Origin: Mycobacterium sp. HUMS_12744610
GTDB taxonomy: Bacteria; Actinomycetota; Actinomycetes; Mycobacteriales; Mycobacteriaceae
Assembly (NCBI RefSeq): GCF_041206865.1
Contig: NZ_JBGEDP010000001.1
Coordinates: 2,108,001-2,172,000, forward strand
Direction: 5' to 3'
DNA length: 64,000 nucleotides
Position 1 is the stretch's first letter. Each line of letters starts with the position of its first letter. Under the pieces are notes generated by a model that made no database searches, was not told the origin of the DNA, and worked only from the letters and a program-made list of their open reading frames with translations. This document shows, one piece after another, positions 11,010 to 20,929 of the stretch. The translations under genes were made by a program, and so were the position numbers.

Positions 11010-11075
11010 GTCGCGAGCGTGCGCACTTGTGCGCGGCACGCCGGTCACCGGCGTACAAACATGCACGCTCGCGAC
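11010..11075. repeat. Nested inverted repeat between convergent genes, likely bidirectional terminator
   Basis: Two perfect 13-base arms, GTCGCGAGCGTGC at 11010-11022 and its complement at 11063-11075, enclose a 40-base loop. The loop itself contains the palindrome at 11039-11053 (arms CGCCGGT/ACCGGCG around one C-A centre). It lies between the stop codons of the DUF5130 gene and pepN, where both transcripts end. No T run is present. The same GCGAGCGTGC-type word recurs near 48790. Confidence 0.6.
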
Positions 11076-11086
11076 TCGCCGCGCCC

Positions 11087-13690
11087 TCAGCCGGCCGCGT
11101 CGAGTTTGCGGGCCTTCAGGGCCCGCTTGACCCCGGCCTGGCCTTCCAGCACCAGCCTGCGCAGGGCTGGCGGCACCTCCGACTCCGGGGCGCGCAGGAA
11201 CTCGTCGGCGGCGGCGATACCGGCGTCGCTGATGTCCCAGTGCGGGTACAGGCCGATCACCACGGTCTGGGCGACCTCGCTGGAGCGGCGCGCCCACACC
11301 CCGGGGATCGCCTCGAAGTAGCGCGCCGCGAACGGTTCGAGCAGCTCGCCCTGTCCGGGCGCCGCGATGCCGGCGATCATCGACCGGGCCGTGATGTTGG
11401 CCAGGGTGTCGTCCTCGACCACCTTGGTCCAGGCCTCCTCCTTGACCCGCGGCTGCGGCCGAGCCGCCGCGGCCTGGGCGGCGTTCCGCCGGCCGGCGGC
11501 CGTCGCGTCGCGCCGGGCCTCGGCATCGATGAACGGGGTCGCGGGCCCGTCGGCGTCGATCGCGCCGGCGGTGGCCAGCGCGGTGACGATGCGCCAGCGC
11601 AGGTCGGTGTCGATCTCCAGGCCGGCCAGACCCTGCTCGGCCGGATCCCCGTCGAGCAGGGCGGTCAGCGTCTCGACGTGGCGGGTCGACAGCACCGAGG
11701 AGCACAGCGTGTTGACGAACGCGAGCTGGTGGTCGGAGCCGGACGCTGCGCCGCGCGCCAGCTCCAGCAGCCGGTCGGCGAACGCCGGCCAGCCCCGTTC
11801 GCGCGCCCAGCCCGGCTCGGCATAGGAGGCCAGCGCCGTCTGCGCCTGCATCAGCAGCCGCTGCGCGACGCCGACCTCGGTCTCGGCCTGCACCCCGCCG
11901 GACACCAGCGCCACGAAGTCCCGCGCCCGCATCTCGGCCTCGCGCGTCATCTCCCACGCCGCCGACCACACCAGCGAGCGGGGCAGCGGTTCGGCGATGT
12001 CGGCGATCCGCTCCAGCGCGGTGCGAAGTGACTCGGCATCGAGGCGCAGCGAGCAGTACGTCAGGTCGTCGTCGTTGACCAGGACGAGCTTGCCGCGCGA
12101 AACACCCACCAGCGCGGGCACCTCCGTCTGCGGACCCTCGACGTCGAGTTCCTCCCGGTGCACCCGGACCAGCTTGCCGGACCGGTCTTCGTCGTAGATG
12201 CCGATCGCCAGCCGGTGCACCCGGGTCTCCCCGGCGCCCGGCGCGGCGCCGCTCTGCGTGACCGCGAACCGGGTGAACCTGCCCTCAGCGCCCGGGCCGT
12301 CGACGTCGAACTCCGGCCGCAGCGTGTTCAGGCCGGTGGTTTTCAGCCACTGCCGTCCCCAGTCCGACAAGTCCCGGCCGGAAGCCTGCTCCAGCGCGGA
12401 GATCAGGTCGCCGAACGTGGCGTTGCCGAACGCGTGGGCGCGGAAGTAGTCGCGCAGTCCGGCCAGGAAGTGCTCCAGCCCCACGTAGGCCACCAGCTGC
12501 TTGAGCACCGACGCGCCCTTGGCGTAGGTGATGCCGTCGAAGTTGACCTCCACGGCGGCCAGGTCGGGGATCTCGGCGGCGATCGGGTGCGTCGAGGGCA
12601 ACTGGTCCTGGCGGTAGGCCCACGACTTCTCGACGGTGGCGAACGTCGTCCAGGCCTCGGTGAACTCGGTGGCCTCGGCCTGGCACAGCACCGAGGCGAA
12701 CGTCGCGAACGACTCGTTGAGCCACAGGTCGTCCCACCACGTCATGGTCACCAGGTCGCCGAACCACATGTGCGCCATCTCGTGCAACACCGTCTCGGCG
12801 CGCCGCTCGTAGGAGGCGCGGGTGACCTTGCTGCGGAACACGTAGTCCTCGAGGAACGTCACCGCGCCGGCGTTTTCCATTGCGCCGGCATTGAATTCGG
12901 GCACGAACAGCTGGTCGTACTTGCCGAAGGCGTAGGGCATGCCGAAGTTCTTGTGGTAGAAGCCGAATCCCTGCTTGGTCTGGGTGAACAACCGCTCGGC
13001 GTCCATGTACTGCGCCAGCGAGGCGCGGCAGTAGATGCCCAGCGGGATCTCGCCGTGTTCGTCGGTGTAGCGGTCCGTCCATTCGGCGTAGGGGCCGGCG
13101 ATCAGGGCCACCAGGTAGGTGCTCATCCGGGGGGTGGTGGCGAAGGTGTGCACGCCGGCCCCGTCCGTCTCGTCAACCGATACGGTCGCGCCGTTGGAGA
13201 CGACCTTCCAGTGCTTGGGCGCGGTCACTTTAAGGTCGAACGTCGCCTTGAGGTCCGGCTGGTCGAAGCAGGCGAACATGCGTTTGGCGTCGGCGGTTTC
13301 GAATTGCGAATACAGGTAGGTCTCGTCGTCCACCGGGTCGACGAACCGGTGCAGTCCCTCGCCGGTGTTGGAGTAGCGGCAGTCGGCGTCGACGACGACC
13401 ACGTTGCGGTCGGCCAGCCCGCGCAGCGGGATGCCGGTCGACTCGTCATAGCCGGACACGTCGAGGTCGCGACCGTTGAGGGTGGCGCTGCGGATCGTGT
13501 CGGCGGCGATGTCGAGGACGGTGTCGGCGCCGGTGAGCGCGTCGAACACCACGGTGGTGGTGGACCGGAAAGCGCGGTCGCCGGGCGCGCCGGAGCCGTC
13601 GGTGAGGTCGAGGCTGATCTGGTAGCTGTCGACGGTGATCAACGCGGCACGTTCGACCGCCTGGTCCCGGGTGAGATTGGGAAGGGCCAC
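11087..13690 (-). CDS. pepN: Aminopeptidase N (M1 family zinc metallopeptidase)
   Basis: An 867-residue cytoplasmic M1 aminopeptidase that removes N-terminal residues from peptides made by proteolysis, a role that fits the nearby Clp genes. Visible are the exopeptidase motif GAMENAG and the zinc site [10 protein letters not shown] followed by NESFATF with the third ligand Glu. The N-terminal beta domain occupies about residues 1-200, and a long helical ERAP1-like C-terminal domain runs from about 530. The start [11 protein letters not shown] matches the usual family start. The length equals that of M1 enzymes in actinobacteria (about 850-870). It is convergent with the oxidase-subunit genes and divergent from the DsbA-like gene. 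Confidence 0.96.
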   Translation of the reverse strand: MALPNLTRDQAVERAALITVDSYQISLDLTDGSGAPGDRAFRSTTTVVFDALTGADTVLDIAADTIRSATLNGRDLDVSGYDESTGIPLRGLADRNVVVVDADCRYSNTGEGLHRFVDPVDDETYLYSQFETADAKRMFACFDQPDLKATFDLKVTAPKHWKVVSNGATVSVDETDGAGVHTFATTPRMSTYLVALIAGPYAEWTDRYTDEHGEIPLGIYCRASLAQYMDAERLFTQTKQGFGFYHKNFGMPYAFGKYDQLFVPEFNAGAMENAGAVTFLEDYVFRSKVTRASYERRAETVLHEMAHMWFGDLVTMTWWDDLWLNESFATFASVLCQAEATEFTEAWTTFATVEKSWAYRQDQLPSTHPIAAEIPDLAAVEVNFDGITYAKGASVLKQLVAYVGLEHFLAGLRDYFRAHAFGNATFGDLISALEQASGRDLSDWGRQWLKTTGLNTLRPEFDVDGPGAEGRFTRFAVTQSGAAPGAGETRVHRLAIGIYDEDRSGKLVRVHREELDVEGPQTEVPALVGVSRGKLVLVNDDDLTYCSLRLDAESLRTALERIADIAEPLPRSLVWSAAWEMTREAEMRARDFVALVSGGVQAETEVGVAQRLLMQAQTALASYAEPGWARERGWPAFADRLLELARGAASGSDHQLAFVNTLCSSVLSTRHVETLTALLDGDPAEQGLAGLEIDTDLRWRIVTALATAGAIDADGPATPFIDAEARRDATAAGRRNAAQAAAARPQPRVKEEAWTKVVEDDTLANITARSMIAGIAAPGQGELLEPFAARYFEAIPGVWARRSSEVAQTVVIGLYPHWDISDAGIAAADEFLRAPESEVPPALRRLVLEGQAGVKRALKARKLDAAG

Positions 13691-13796
13691 GCGTCCAACT
13701 TACGTGCAGGAGGGGACGGGAACACACCCGCGGCGACTACGGTTGTGCTGGACGGTGTTCGCCAGCGTCATCCGCTTTCGAGGAGAGGACTGCGCC

Positions 13797-14420
13797 ATGC
13801 CCGCAGAGGCCCCCGTCAAATCCCAGGCCGACTTCTGGTTCGACCCGTTGTGCCCGTGGGCGTGGATCACCTCCCGCTGGATCCTCGAGGTCGAGAAGGT
13901 TCGCGACATCACCGTGAACTTCCGTGTGATGAGCCTGGCGATCCTCAACGAGAACCGCGAAGGGCTCTCCGACAACTACCGCGAGATGATGAAGCACGCG
14001 TGGGGCCCGGTGCGGGTGGCGATCGCCGCCGAGCAGGCCCATGGTACCGGCGTGCTGGGTCCGCTGTACACGGCGATGGGCACCCGGATCCACAACGAGG
14101 ACAACAAGGACCTGCCCGAGGTCATCAAGGCGTCGCTCGCCGATGCCGGCCTGCCGGCCGAACTCGCCGAGGCCGCGGACAGCGACGCCTACGACGAAGC
14201 CCTGCGCAAGAGCCACCATGCCGGGATGGACGCGGTCGGTGACGACGTCGGCACGCCCACCATCCACGTCGACGGCGTGGCGTTCTTCGGGCCGGTGCTC
14301 TCGCGAATTCCGCGCGGCGCGGAAGCCGGCAAGCTGTGGGACGCCTCGGTCACCTTCAGCGCCTACCCCCACTTTTTCGAGCTCAAGCGGACCCGCACCG
14401 AGAAGCCCGAGTTCGACTAG
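13797..14420 (+). CDS. DsbA/FrnE-family mycothiol-dependent reductase (Rv2466c-like), CPWA active site
   Basis: A 207-residue thioredoxin-fold protein with an inserted helical domain, close to M. tuberculosis Rv2466c, a mycothiol-dependent reductase that activates the nitro prodrug TP053. The active site FDPLCPWAW places Cys19 where expected, but residue 22 is Ala (codon GCG) where Rv2466c has Cys (CPWC). Such a site would have to work by a monothiol, mycothiol-assisted mechanism. [10 protein letters not shown] supplies the cis-Pro loop. GAGGAGAGG lies 7 bases before ATG 13797, a strong ribosome site. It is first in a run with rpiB and the glycosylase gene, spaced by 33 and 9 bases. Confidence 0.88.
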   Translation: MPAEAPVKSQADFWFDPLCPWAWITSRWILEVEKVRDITVNFRVMSLAILNENREGLSDNYREMMKHAWGPVRVAIAAEQAHGTGVLGPLYTAMGTRIHNEDNKDLPEVIKASLADAGLPAELAEAADSDAYDEALRKSHHAGMDAVGDDVGTPTIHVDGVAFFGPVLSRIPRGAEAGKLWDASVTFSAYPHFFELKRTRTEKPEFD

Positions 14421-14453
14421 CCCCCGGGGGGTGGCGCGACCGGGTCGGGCACA

Positions 14454-14942
14454 ATGTCGGGCATGCGCGTCTACCTCGGTTCTGACCACGCCGGATTCGA
14501 GCTCAAGCAGAAAATCATCGAGCACCTCGAGCAATCCGGCCACGAGCCGATCGACTGCGGCGCGTACGGCTACGACGCCGAGGACGACTACCCGGCGTTC
14601 TGCATCGCCGCCGCAACGCGCACGGTCGCCGACCCCGAGAGTCTGGGCATCGTGTTGGGCGGATCGGGCAACGGCGAGCAGATCGCGGCGAACAAGGTCC
14701 CCGGGGCCCGCTGCGCGCTGGCGTGGAACGTCGAAATCGCCAAGCTGGCGCGCGAACACAACAACGCGCAGCTGATCGGCATCGGCGGCCGCATGCACAC
14801 CGAGGCGGAGGCGCTGGCCATGGTGGACGCCTTCGTCAGCACGCCGTGGTCGAAAGCCGAACGCCACCAACGGCGTATCGACATCCTCAGCGAATACGAA
14901 CGTACCCACCAGGCGCCGCCGGTGCCCGGCGCCGGGGCCTGA
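14454..14942 (+). CDS. rpiB: Ribose-5-phosphate isomerase B
   Basis: A 162-residue enzyme that interconverts ribose-5-phosphate and ribulose-5-phosphate in the pentose phosphate pathway. It shows YLGSDHAGFELK at the N-terminus and GGSGNGEQIAANK, where Glu75 replaces the Cys used by most RpiB enzymes, as known for mycobacterial Rpi. GGRMHT carries the phosphate-binding Arg/His. MSGMRVYLG matches the M. tuberculosis start, so ATG 14454 is kept over the internal ATG 14463. No clear Shine-Dalgarno sequence is present; a CACAAT box immediately upstream could serve as a -10 element. Confidence 0.95.
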   Translation: MSGMRVYLGSDHAGFELKQKIIEHLEQSGHEPIDCGAYGYDAEDDYPAFCIAAATRTVADPESLGIVLGGSGNGEQIAANKVPGARCALAWNVEIAKLAREHNNAQLIGIGGRMHTEAEALAMVDAFVSTPWSKAERHQRRIDILSEYERTHQAPPVPGAGA

Positions 14943-14951
14943 GCGCCGCGG

Positions 14952-15764
14952 GTGCCCGAAGGGCATACGCTGCACCGGCTGGCCCGGCTGCACCAGCGGC
15001 GTTTCGGCCGGGCGCCGGTCGCGGTGTCGAGCCCGCAAGGCCGCTTCGCCGACTCGGCGGCCCTGGTGCACGGCCGGGTGTTGCGACGCGCCGACGCCTG
15101 GGGCAAGCACCTGTTCCACCACTACGCCGGCGGCCCGATCGTGCACGTGCATCTCGGGCTGTACGGCACGTTCACCGAATGGCCGGTGCCCGCGGGTCCC
15201 GACGATGCACTCCCGGAAGCGGTCGGACAGGTGCGGATGCGCATGGTGGGCGCCGATTTCGGCACCGACCTGCGCGGCCCGACGGTGTGCGAGGTGATCG
15301 ACGAGGGTCAGGTCGCCGACGTCGTAGCCAAGCTCGGGCCCGACCCGTTGCGCGGCGACGCTGACTTATCGTGGGCTTGGGTGCGAATTGCCAAGTCCCG
15401 CAGGCCGATCGGTGCGCTGTTGATGGACCAGACCGTCATCGCCGGCGTGGGCAACGTCTACCGCAGCGAGTTGCTGTTCCGCCACGGCATCGACCCGTTC
15501 CGGCCCGGCCGTGACGTCGGCGAGGCGGAGTTCGGGGAGGCGTGGACCGATCTGGTGGCGCTGATGAAGGTCGGGTTGTCGCGCGGCAAGATCGTCGTGG
15601 TGCGTCGCGAACACGACCGCGGCGCACCGTCGTACCGGCCCGGACGGCCCCGGACCTACGTGTACCGCCGCGCCGGGGAGCCGTGCCGGGTGTGCGGGGA
15701 ACCGGTCCGCACCGCCGTACTCGAGGGCCGCAACGTGTTCTGGTGCCCGACCTGCCAGACGTGA
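14952..15764 (+). CDS. Fpg/Nei-family DNA glycosylase (endonuclease VIII-like, Nei1)
   Basis: A 270-residue base-excision repair enzyme. The mature N-terminus PEGHTLHRLA has the catalytic Pro2 and Glu3 of the Fpg/Nei family. A helix-two-turn-helix follows with the DNA-binding segment QTVIAGVGNVYRSE, and a C-terminal zinc finger has CRVCG and CPTC cysteine pairs. The order and PEGHTLH start fit actinobacterial Nei1 (Rv2464c) better than Fpg/MutM. GTG 14952 follows the rpiB stop by 9 bases, so the two are probably co-transcribed. Substrates of the family are oxidised pyrimidines and AP sites. Confidence 0.9.
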   Translation: MPEGHTLHRLARLHQRRFGRAPVAVSSPQGRFADSAALVHGRVLRRADAWGKHLFHHYAGGPIVHVHLGLYGTFTEWPVPAGPDDALPEAVGQVRMRMVGADFGTDLRGPTVCEVIDEGQVADVVAKLGPDPLRGDADLSWAWVRIAKSRRPIGALLMDQTVIAGVGNVYRSELLFRHGIDPFRPGRDVGEAEFGEAWTDLVALMKVGLSRGKIVVVRREHDRGAPSYRPGRPRTYVYRRAGEPCRVCGEPVRTAVLEGRNVFWCPTCQT

Positions 15765-15812
15765 ACGACGCCGTACGTTTGCGTGGCCGGGTCGCGGGGT
15801 ACTCAGGCTCTC

Positions 15813-16151
15813 GTGAACAAAATTTCACAATTCGCTGCAGCGGCCGTCGCGATCGGCGGCCTCGGGTTGGCGGGCCTGGGGATCACCGCGGAGGCGCACG
15901 CGCAGCCGGGACCTTTCCCGCAATGGTGCCCGGGGGACTACTGGGACCCGGGCTGGGGACCGAACTGGGACGGCGCCAACTGCCACGACAACTGGCGCGG
16001 ACCCGGTCCCAACCCGTACCCCGGACCCGGTGGACCGGGCGGTCCCGGCGGCCCCGGTGGCCCCGGTGGTCCGGGTGGTCCGGCCGGACCCGGTGGTCCG
16101 GGTGGCCCGGCCGGTCCCGGTGGCCCGGGTGGTCCCGGTGGCCCGCACTGA
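15813..16151 (+). CDS. Secreted collagen-like Gly/Pro-rich protein
   Basis: A 112-residue protein. [16 protein letters not shown] and the following hydrophobic run to AEAHAQPG form a Sec signal peptide with likely cleavage after AHA. The mature part opens with a Trp-rich segment ([15 protein letters not shown]) holding two Cys that could pair, and ends in about 45 residues of GGP/AGP repeats resembling collagen-like triplets. I know no function; similar short Pro/Gly-rich exported proteins are common in mycobacteria. GTG 15813 is chosen because the signal peptide starts there; a longer frame from 15783 would spoil it. No ribosome site is evident. The repeat DNA is nearly pure GGTCCCGG-like sequence. 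Confidence 0.65.
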   Translation: MNKISQFAAAAVAIGGLGLAGLGITAEAHAQPGPFPQWCPGDYWDPGWGPNWDGANCHDNWRGPGPNPYPGPGGPGGPGGPGGPGGPGGPAGPGGPGGPAGPGGPGGPGGPH

Positions 16152-16170
16152 CGAACGCTGACGCCGGCCG

Positions 16171-17370
16171 CTAGGCCGGTAGCCCGACCCCCAGAGCCGC
16201 GTACACCTCGTTGCTGAGGGACACGCTGCGCGGATCGGCGTTGGCCTTGGTGGCGTCGAAACGGTTCATCACATAGGCGTAGCCGATGCGGTGCTCGAGG
16301 TCGACGAAACCGAATGACCCGCCCAGCCCGCCGTGGCCGAAGATCCCCGGGTTGGGCCCGTTGACGCGGCGCTGGTTGAGCATGTAGCCCAGGCCCCACC
16401 CGTGGTCGGCGACGCGCGGCCCGAGCACCAGATCGGTGTCGGCGCCGCCCTGGCAGACCCGGACCAGGTCCATGTGCTCGTGGCTGAGCAGTTTCTCCTG
16501 GGCCAGCGCGTTGTAGAAGGTCGCCAGTCCCAGCGCCGAGACCTGACCGTTGGTGCCGGGGAACTCGAGTTGTCGCCACAGCTGCAAATCGTGTGAGCCC
16601 AGTTCGTCGTCCGGGACGAAGCCCATCGAGACCGACAACCCGGCCTTGGGGTGCTCGACGAGACTGGTCGGGTAGCCCGGGGCGTGGGCGTCGGCCAGCA
16701 GGTTGCGCGCGTGCGGCTTGTTGACGCGCTCGGCGCACCGGCGCTGCTCGGCCGGGGACAGGCCGATGTGGACGTCGGCGCCGATCGGCTCGGCGATCTC
16801 GGTGCGCAGATACTGGCCGATGGTGCGGCCGGTGACCCGGCGGAACACCTCGCCGAGGATGAAACCGAAGGTGGTCATGTGGTAGCCCTGGGCGGTGCCC
16901 GGTTCCCACCAGGGTTCGGCGGCGGCCAGTTGCTCGCAGACGTGATCCCAGTCGGCGACTTCCTCCCAGAGCATCGGGTGACGCGGACCGATCACCCCGG
17001 AGCGGTGGCTCATCACCATCGCCAGCGTGATGTCCTGTTTGCCGGCTTGCCCGAACTCGGGCCAGTAGCGCGCCACCGGGGCCTGCAGGTCCAGCTCGCC
17101 GCGGTCGGCCAGTTGGTGGACGCAGGTCGCCGACAGACCCTTGGTGCCCGACAGCACGGTGGTCAGGGTGTCCTGCCGCCAGGGCCGGGTGCCGGCCGCG
17201 TCGGCCGAGCCGCCCCACAGGTTGACGACGAGGTCGCCGTCCACCCAGGCCGCGACGGCCGCGCCGACCTCGTTGCGCGACGCGAAGTTGCGTGCGAACG
17301 CCTCGCGCACCCGGACGAAGTCCGGCGCGCAGAAGCCGTGGATGGCAGTGTCTGTTCCGGCGTCGTTCAT
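16171..17370 (-). CDS. lipP: Esterase/lipase of the beta-lactamase family (LipP)
   Basis: A 399-residue class C beta-lactamase-like serine hydrolase. The nucleophile motif S-x-x-K is read as LSGTKG at about residue 74. A conserved Tyr in GYHMTTFGF (about residue 163) and the [11 protein letters not shown] segment near the C-terminus complete the usual site. No signal peptide is seen, so it is probably cytoplasmic. The family hydrolyses short acyl esters; the gene corresponds in place to lipP (Rv2463). It starts about 100 bases from tRNA-Gly on the same strand, and its stop faces that of the collagen-like gene 19 bases away. Confidence 0.88.
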   Translation of the reverse strand: MNDAGTDTAIHGFCAPDFVRVREAFARNFASRNEVGAAVAAWVDGDLVVNLWGGSADAAGTRPWRQDTLTTVLSGTKGLSATCVHQLADRGELDLQAPVARYWPEFGQAGKQDITLAMVMSHRSGVIGPRHPMLWEEVADWDHVCEQLAAAEPWWEPGTAQGYHMTTFGFILGEVFRRVTGRTIGQYLRTEIAEPIGADVHIGLSPAEQRRCAERVNKPHARNLLADAHAPGYPTSLVEHPKAGLSVSMGFVPDDELGSHDLQLWRQLEFPGTNGQVSALGLATFYNALAQEKLLSHEHMDLVRVCQGGADTDLVLGPRVADHGWGLGYMLNQRRVNGPNPGIFGHGGLGGSFGFVDLEHRIGYAYVMNRFDATKANADPRSVSLSNEVYAALGVGLPA

Positions 17371-17402
17371 GGCGCCTTTCTATCGAGCAGATACTTAGCC
17401 CG

Positions 17403-17473
17403 AGCGGGCGACGGGAATCGAACCCGCGTAGCTAGTTTGGAAGACTAGGGCTCTACCATTGAGCTACGCCCGC
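17403..17473 (-). tRNA. tRNA-Gly (anticodon TCC)
   Basis: The reverse strand folds as a 71-base cloverleaf. The acceptor stem pairs GCGGGCG with CGCCCGC and has discriminator U. The anticodon stem CTAGT/ACTAG closes a CTTCCAA loop with anticodon TCC, and the T arm contains GGTTCGATTCC. CCA is not encoded. Confidence 0.97.
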
Positions 17474-17491
17474 ATGTTTTAGTCGAGCGAG

Positions 17492-17497
17492 ACTGTA
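17492..17497 (-). promoter_or_regulatory. Probable -10 box for tRNA-Gly
   Basis: On the minus strand TACAGT (TANNNT) lies 18 bases upstream of the mature tRNA end. A weak -35-like TTAGAT is found 18 bases further upstream. The -10 fit is good and the -35 fit is poor. Confidence 0.4.
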
Positions 17498-17586
17498 TCC
17501 GCCCGCCGAGATCAAATCTAATCGACGCGGTTTTGTGATCGTTCCGTGAGGCTGTGGGCGGCTGCGCAGCCGGCACGGTCGGGCCG

Positions 17587-17592
17587 TAGGAT
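17587..17592 (+). promoter_or_regulatory. Probable -10 box for tRNA-Pro
   Basis: TAGGAT matches TANNNT and ends 13 bases before the first base of tRNA-Pro, which leaves a short 5' leader of about 6 bases for RNase P. No convincing -35 element is visible. Confidence 0.45.
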
Positions 17593-17605
17593 CGCCTGGT
17601 CAGTG

Positions 17606-17682
17606 CGGGGTGTAGCGCAGCTTGGTAGCGCATCCGCTTTGGGAGCGGAAGGCCGCAGGTTCAAATCCTGTCACCCCGACCA
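17606..17682 (+). tRNA. tRNA-Pro (anticodon TGG)
   Basis: A 77-base cloverleaf with encoded CCA. The acceptor stem pairs CGGGGTG with CACCCCG. The anticodon stem CCGCT/AGCGG holds a loop with TGG, and the T arm has GGTTCAAATCC. It lies 93 bases upstream of tig on the same strand and could be read through into it. Confidence 0.97.
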
Positions 17683-17775
17683 GCGCGACCGGCCCCGTGC
17701 CGCAGCTGCGCCGGCACGCCAAGCCACCATCAGCGAGCCACCGACAGCCAGAAACAAACACCGAGGAGCACACCC

Positions 17776-19194
17776 GTGAAGAGCAGCGTCGAGCAGTTGA
17801 GCCCCACCCGGGTGCGCATCAACGTGCAGGTGCCTTTCACAGAACTCGAGCCCGACTTCCAGCGGGCTTACAAGGAGCTGGCCAAGCAGATAAGGCTGCC
17901 CGGCTTCCGGCCCGGCAAGGCGCCGGCGAAGTTGCTCGAGGCCCGTTTCGGACGGGAGGCGATGCTCGATCAGGTGGTCAGCGAGGCGCTGCCCGCCCGG
18001 TACGGACAGGCCGTCATGGAGTCGGAGGTGCAGCCGCTCGGCCAGCCCGACATCGAGGTCACCCGGAAGGAATACGGCCAGGATCTGACCTTCACCGCCG
18101 AGGTCGACGTCCGGCCCGAGATCACCCTTCCGGACCTGAGTTCGCTGACGGTGTCCGTGGACCCGGTCGAGGTCGGCGACGACGACGTCGACGCCGAACT
18201 GCAGTCGTTGCGGGCCCGGTTCGGCACCCTCACCGGTGTGGACCGGCCGGTGGCCACGGGCGACTTCGTCTCGATCGACCTGTCGGCCACCGTCGACGGC
18301 GAAGAGGTTCCGAACGCCACCGCGGAGGGCCTCTCCCACGAGGTGGGCTCGGGCCGGCTCATCGCCGGACTCGACGACGCGCTGGTGGGCCTGTCCGTCG
18401 ACGAGTCCCGGGAATTCACCGCCAAGCTGGCCGCCGGCGAGCACGCCGGGCAGGACGCCCAGGTCACCGTCACCGTGCGGTCGGTCAAGCAACGCGAACT
18501 GCCCGAGCCCGACGACGAGTTCGCGCAGCTGGCCAGCGAGTTCGACACCATCGAGGAGCTGCGTTCGAATCTGCGCGAGCAGGTCCAGCGGGCCAAGCGG
18601 GCCCAGCAGGCCGAGCAGATTCGCGACGCGACGATGGACGCGCTCCTCGAGCAGGTCGACGTGCCGCTGCCGGAGGCGGTCGTGCAGTCCCAGTACGAGA
18701 GCGCCGTGCACAACGCGCTGAGCAGCCTCGGCCACGACGACGCCAAGCTCGCCGAGGCCCTCGCCCAGCAGGGCAAGTCGCGCGACGAGTTCGAGGCCGA
18801 GGCTCGCGAGGCCGCGGAGAAGGACGTCAAACGGCAGCTGCTGCTGGATACGCTGGCCGACGACCTGGAGATTCAGGTTGGTCAGGACGACCTGACCGAA
18901 CGGCTGGTCGCCACGTCCCGCCAGTACGGCATCGAGCCCCAGCAACTGCTCGCCTACATGCAGGAGAACAACCAGCTGCCGGCCATGTTCGCCGACGTGC
19001 GGCGCGGTCTGGCCGTCGCCGCGGTGGTCGAGGCCGCGACGGTCACCGACACCGACGGCAACACGATCGACACCAGCGACTTCTTCGGCAAGCGCCCGCG
19101 GGGCGACGAGGCCGGGGACGGCGAGCCGGCCGAGGCCGCCGGCGAAGCGGGCCCGGAGGCCGAGCCGGTGGTCGTCGCCGACGCGCAGGAATGA
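17776..19194 (+). CDS. tig: Trigger factor, ribosome-associated chaperone and peptidyl-prolyl isomerase
   Basis: A 472-residue chaperone that binds ribosomal protein L23 at the exit tunnel and folds nascent chains. The N-terminal ribosome-binding tail carries the signature GFRPGKAP (residues 44-51), an FKBP-type PPIase domain lies at about 160-245 ([17 protein letters not shown]), and a long helical C-terminal arm follows. The last about 40 residues form an acidic, low-complexity Glu/Ala tail, longer than in enterobacterial trigger factor but usual in mycobacteria. GTG 17776 has GAGGAG about 10 bases upstream. It precedes clpP1P2 by 119 bases, the common tig-clpP order. Confidence 0.96.
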   Translation: MKSSVEQLSPTRVRINVQVPFTELEPDFQRAYKELAKQIRLPGFRPGKAPAKLLEARFGREAMLDQVVSEALPARYGQAVMESEVQPLGQPDIEVTRKEYGQDLTFTAEVDVRPEITLPDLSSLTVSVDPVEVGDDDVDAELQSLRARFGTLTGVDRPVATGDFVSIDLSATVDGEEVPNATAEGLSHEVGSGRLIAGLDDALVGLSVDESREFTAKLAAGEHAGQDAQVTVTVRSVKQRELPEPDDEFAQLASEFDTIEELRSNLREQVQRAKRAQQAEQIRDATMDALLEQVDVPLPEAVVQSQYESAVHNALSSLGHDDAKLAEALAQQGKSRDEFEAEAREAAEKDVKRQLLLDTLADDLEIQVGQDDLTERLVATSRQYGIEPQQLLAYMQENNQLPAMFADVRRGLAVAAVVEAATVTDTDGNTIDTSDFFGKRPRGDEAGDGEPAEAAGEAGPEAEPVVVADAQE

Positions 19195-19313
19195 CCCGGC
19201 GCATGACGCTCTGAGCGAACGTGCCCGGTTGAGGGGGCGCGCGGCCGCCACGCGGCGGGCTCCGTTGGTTAGGGTCGGATCATACGTAACTCGAGAAAGC
19301 AGGTAACCCAGTC

Positions 19314-19910
19314 GTGACTGACATGCGTTCGAACTCGCAGGGTCTCAACCTCACGGACTCGGTCTATGAGCGCTTGCTGTCCGAGCGCATCATTTTCCTG
19401 GGTTCGGAGGTGAACGACGAAATCGCCAACCGGCTGTGCGCGCAGATCCTGCTGCTCGCCGCCGAGGACGCCACGAAGGACATCTCGCTGTACATCAACT
19501 CCCCGGGCGGATCGATCAGCGCGGGGATGGCGATCTACGACACCATGGTCCTGGCGCCCTGTGACATCGCCACCTACGCGATGGGCATGGCCGCCTCGAT
19601 GGGCGAGTTCCTGTTGGCGGCGGGCACCAAGGGCAAGCGCTACGCGCTGCCGCACGCCCGGATCCTGATGCACCAGCCGCTGGGCGGGGTGACCGGCAGC
19701 GCGGCCGACATCGCCATCCAGGCCGAGCAGTTCCACGTCATCAAGAAGGAGATGTTCCGGCTGAACGCCGAGTTCACCGGGCAGCCGATCGAGCGGATCG
19801 AGGCGGACTCCGACCGGGACCGCTGGTTCACCGCTCAGGAAGCCCTCGAATACGGTTTCGTCGACCACATCATCACCCGCGCCGCCCACGTCAACGGAGA
19901 AGCCCAGTGA
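19314..19910 (+). CDS. clpP1: ATP-dependent Clp protease proteolytic subunit ClpP1
   Basis: One of two ClpP subunits that form the mixed ClpP1P2 tetradecamer, essential in M. tuberculosis, which degrades substrates delivered by ClpX or ClpC1. The catalytic Ser is in GMAASMGEF (Ser95), the His in ARILMHQP (His120), and the Asp in the ADSDRDR segment near residue 169. The handle region and hydrophobic docking residues are conserved. Length is 198. GTG 19314 ([10 protein letters not shown]) is used; the M. tuberculosis protein has three extra N-terminal residues for which no start exists here. AAAGCAGG lies upstream. The stop overlaps clpP2 by 4 bases. Confidence 0.97.
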   Translation: MTDMRSNSQGLNLTDSVYERLLSERIIFLGSEVNDEIANRLCAQILLLAAEDATKDISLYINSPGGSISAGMAIYDTMVLAPCDIATYAMGMAASMGEFLLAAGTKGKRYALPHARILMHQPLGGVTGSAADIAIQAEQFHVIKKEMFRLNAEFTGQPIERIEADSDRDRWFTAQEALEYGFVDHIITRAAHVNGEAQ

Positions 19911-20542
19911 ACCCTCAGACCCAACCTCAGGCGCGGTACATCCTGCCGTCGTTCATCGAGCACTCCAGCTTCGGTGTCAAGGAGTCCAACCCCTACAACA
20001 AGTTGTTCGAGGAGCGCATCATCTTCCTCGGCGTGCAGGTGGACGACGCGTCGGCGAACGACATCATGGCGCAGCTGCTGGTGCTGGAATCGCTGGACCC
20101 CGACCGCGACATCACGATGTACATCAACTCACCCGGCGGCGGGTTCACCTCGCTGATGGCGATCTACGACACCATGCAGTACGTGCGCGCCGACATCCAG
20201 ACGGTCTGCCTGGGCCAGGCCGCGTCGGCCGCGGCGGTGCTGCTGGCGGCGGGGACGCCCGGCAAGCGGATGGCGCTGCCCAACGCGCGGGTGCTGATCC
20301 ACCAGCCGTCGCTTCAGGGTGTGATCCAGGGCCAGTTCTCCGACCTGGAGATCCAGGCCGCCGAGATCGAGCGGATGCGCACGCTGATGGAGACCACGCT
20401 GGCCCGCCACACCGGCAAGGACCCCGCGGTGATCCGCAAGGACACCGACCGGGACAAGATCCTGACCGCCGAAGACGCCAAGGACTACGGGATCATCGAC
20501 ACCGTCCTCGAGTACCGGAAGCTCTCCGCGCAGAACTCGTAG
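19907..20542 (+). CDS. clpP2: ATP-dependent Clp protease proteolytic subunit ClpP2
   Basis: The partner ring of ClpP1, 211 residues. It has the catalytic Ser107 in GQAASAAAV and His132 in ARVLIHQP, and an Asp in the DTDRDK segment. The longer N-terminal part ([21 protein letters not shown]) is typical of ClpP2, the ring to which ClpX and ClpC1 dock in mycobacteria. The ATGA overlap with clpP1 implies coupled translation and equal amounts of both subunits. clpX follows only after a 387-base gap with its own probable promoter, so the ATPase can be expressed separately. Confidence 0.97.
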   Translation: MNPQTQPQARYILPSFIEHSSFGVKESNPYNKLFEERIIFLGVQVDDASANDIMAQLLVLESLDPDRDITMYINSPGGGFTSLMAIYDTMQYVRADIQTVCLGQAASAAAVLLAAGTPGKRMALPNARVLIHQPSLQGVIQGQFSDLEIQAAEIERMRTLMETTLARHTGKDPAVIRKDTDRDKILTAEDAKDYGIIDTVLEYRKLSAQNS

Positions 20543-20929
20543 TTCCGGTCGGCGGTTACCCCCTGCGCCGAACCTGCACCGACGGCGGGGTTTTCGCGGC
20601 CCCAACACGCCCGCCTTGGCGGCGGCGCCGGGTTTTTACACCGCCGGCCGCCGCATGGTCGCTGTAGGGTGGTGGCTACCCGCACCCAGGGTTCGGTACG
20701 TGCCCGAGCCACGGTCGGGTAACGACCGCGACACGCCAAGGCATGCGCTGCGCGTCTCGGCAGTGGAGGGCCCCGTTTGCCTATATGTTCCTTTCAGGCG
20801 GACACGACTTGAATACCACTGACGCGATTCGGCGGTAATTGTCGCGGCAGGCCCGAGCAAGCGGGTAGCGTCGGGGATTACATGCGGGACAGCAAGACGA
20901 ACGGCGAACAGGAAGTAGGCCTTTAGCCC
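20543..20929. other. 387-base intergenic stretch between clpP2 and clpX
   Basis: I see no convincing gene here. A GC-rich hairpin-prone part follows the clpP2 stop (20570-20660). The second half is less GC-rich and contains a candidate -10 box TAGCGT at 20866-20871, which would give a clpX leader of about 50 bases, and a TATGTT string near 20782. In M. tuberculosis two unrelated genes occupy this interval (recalled), so it is a variable site between the clp genes. Confidence 0.5.

Noticed and set aside
16020..16145. CRISPR-like or satellite array
   Set aside because: The repeat is in frame and encodes Gly-Pro triplets of a secreted protein; there are no spacers.
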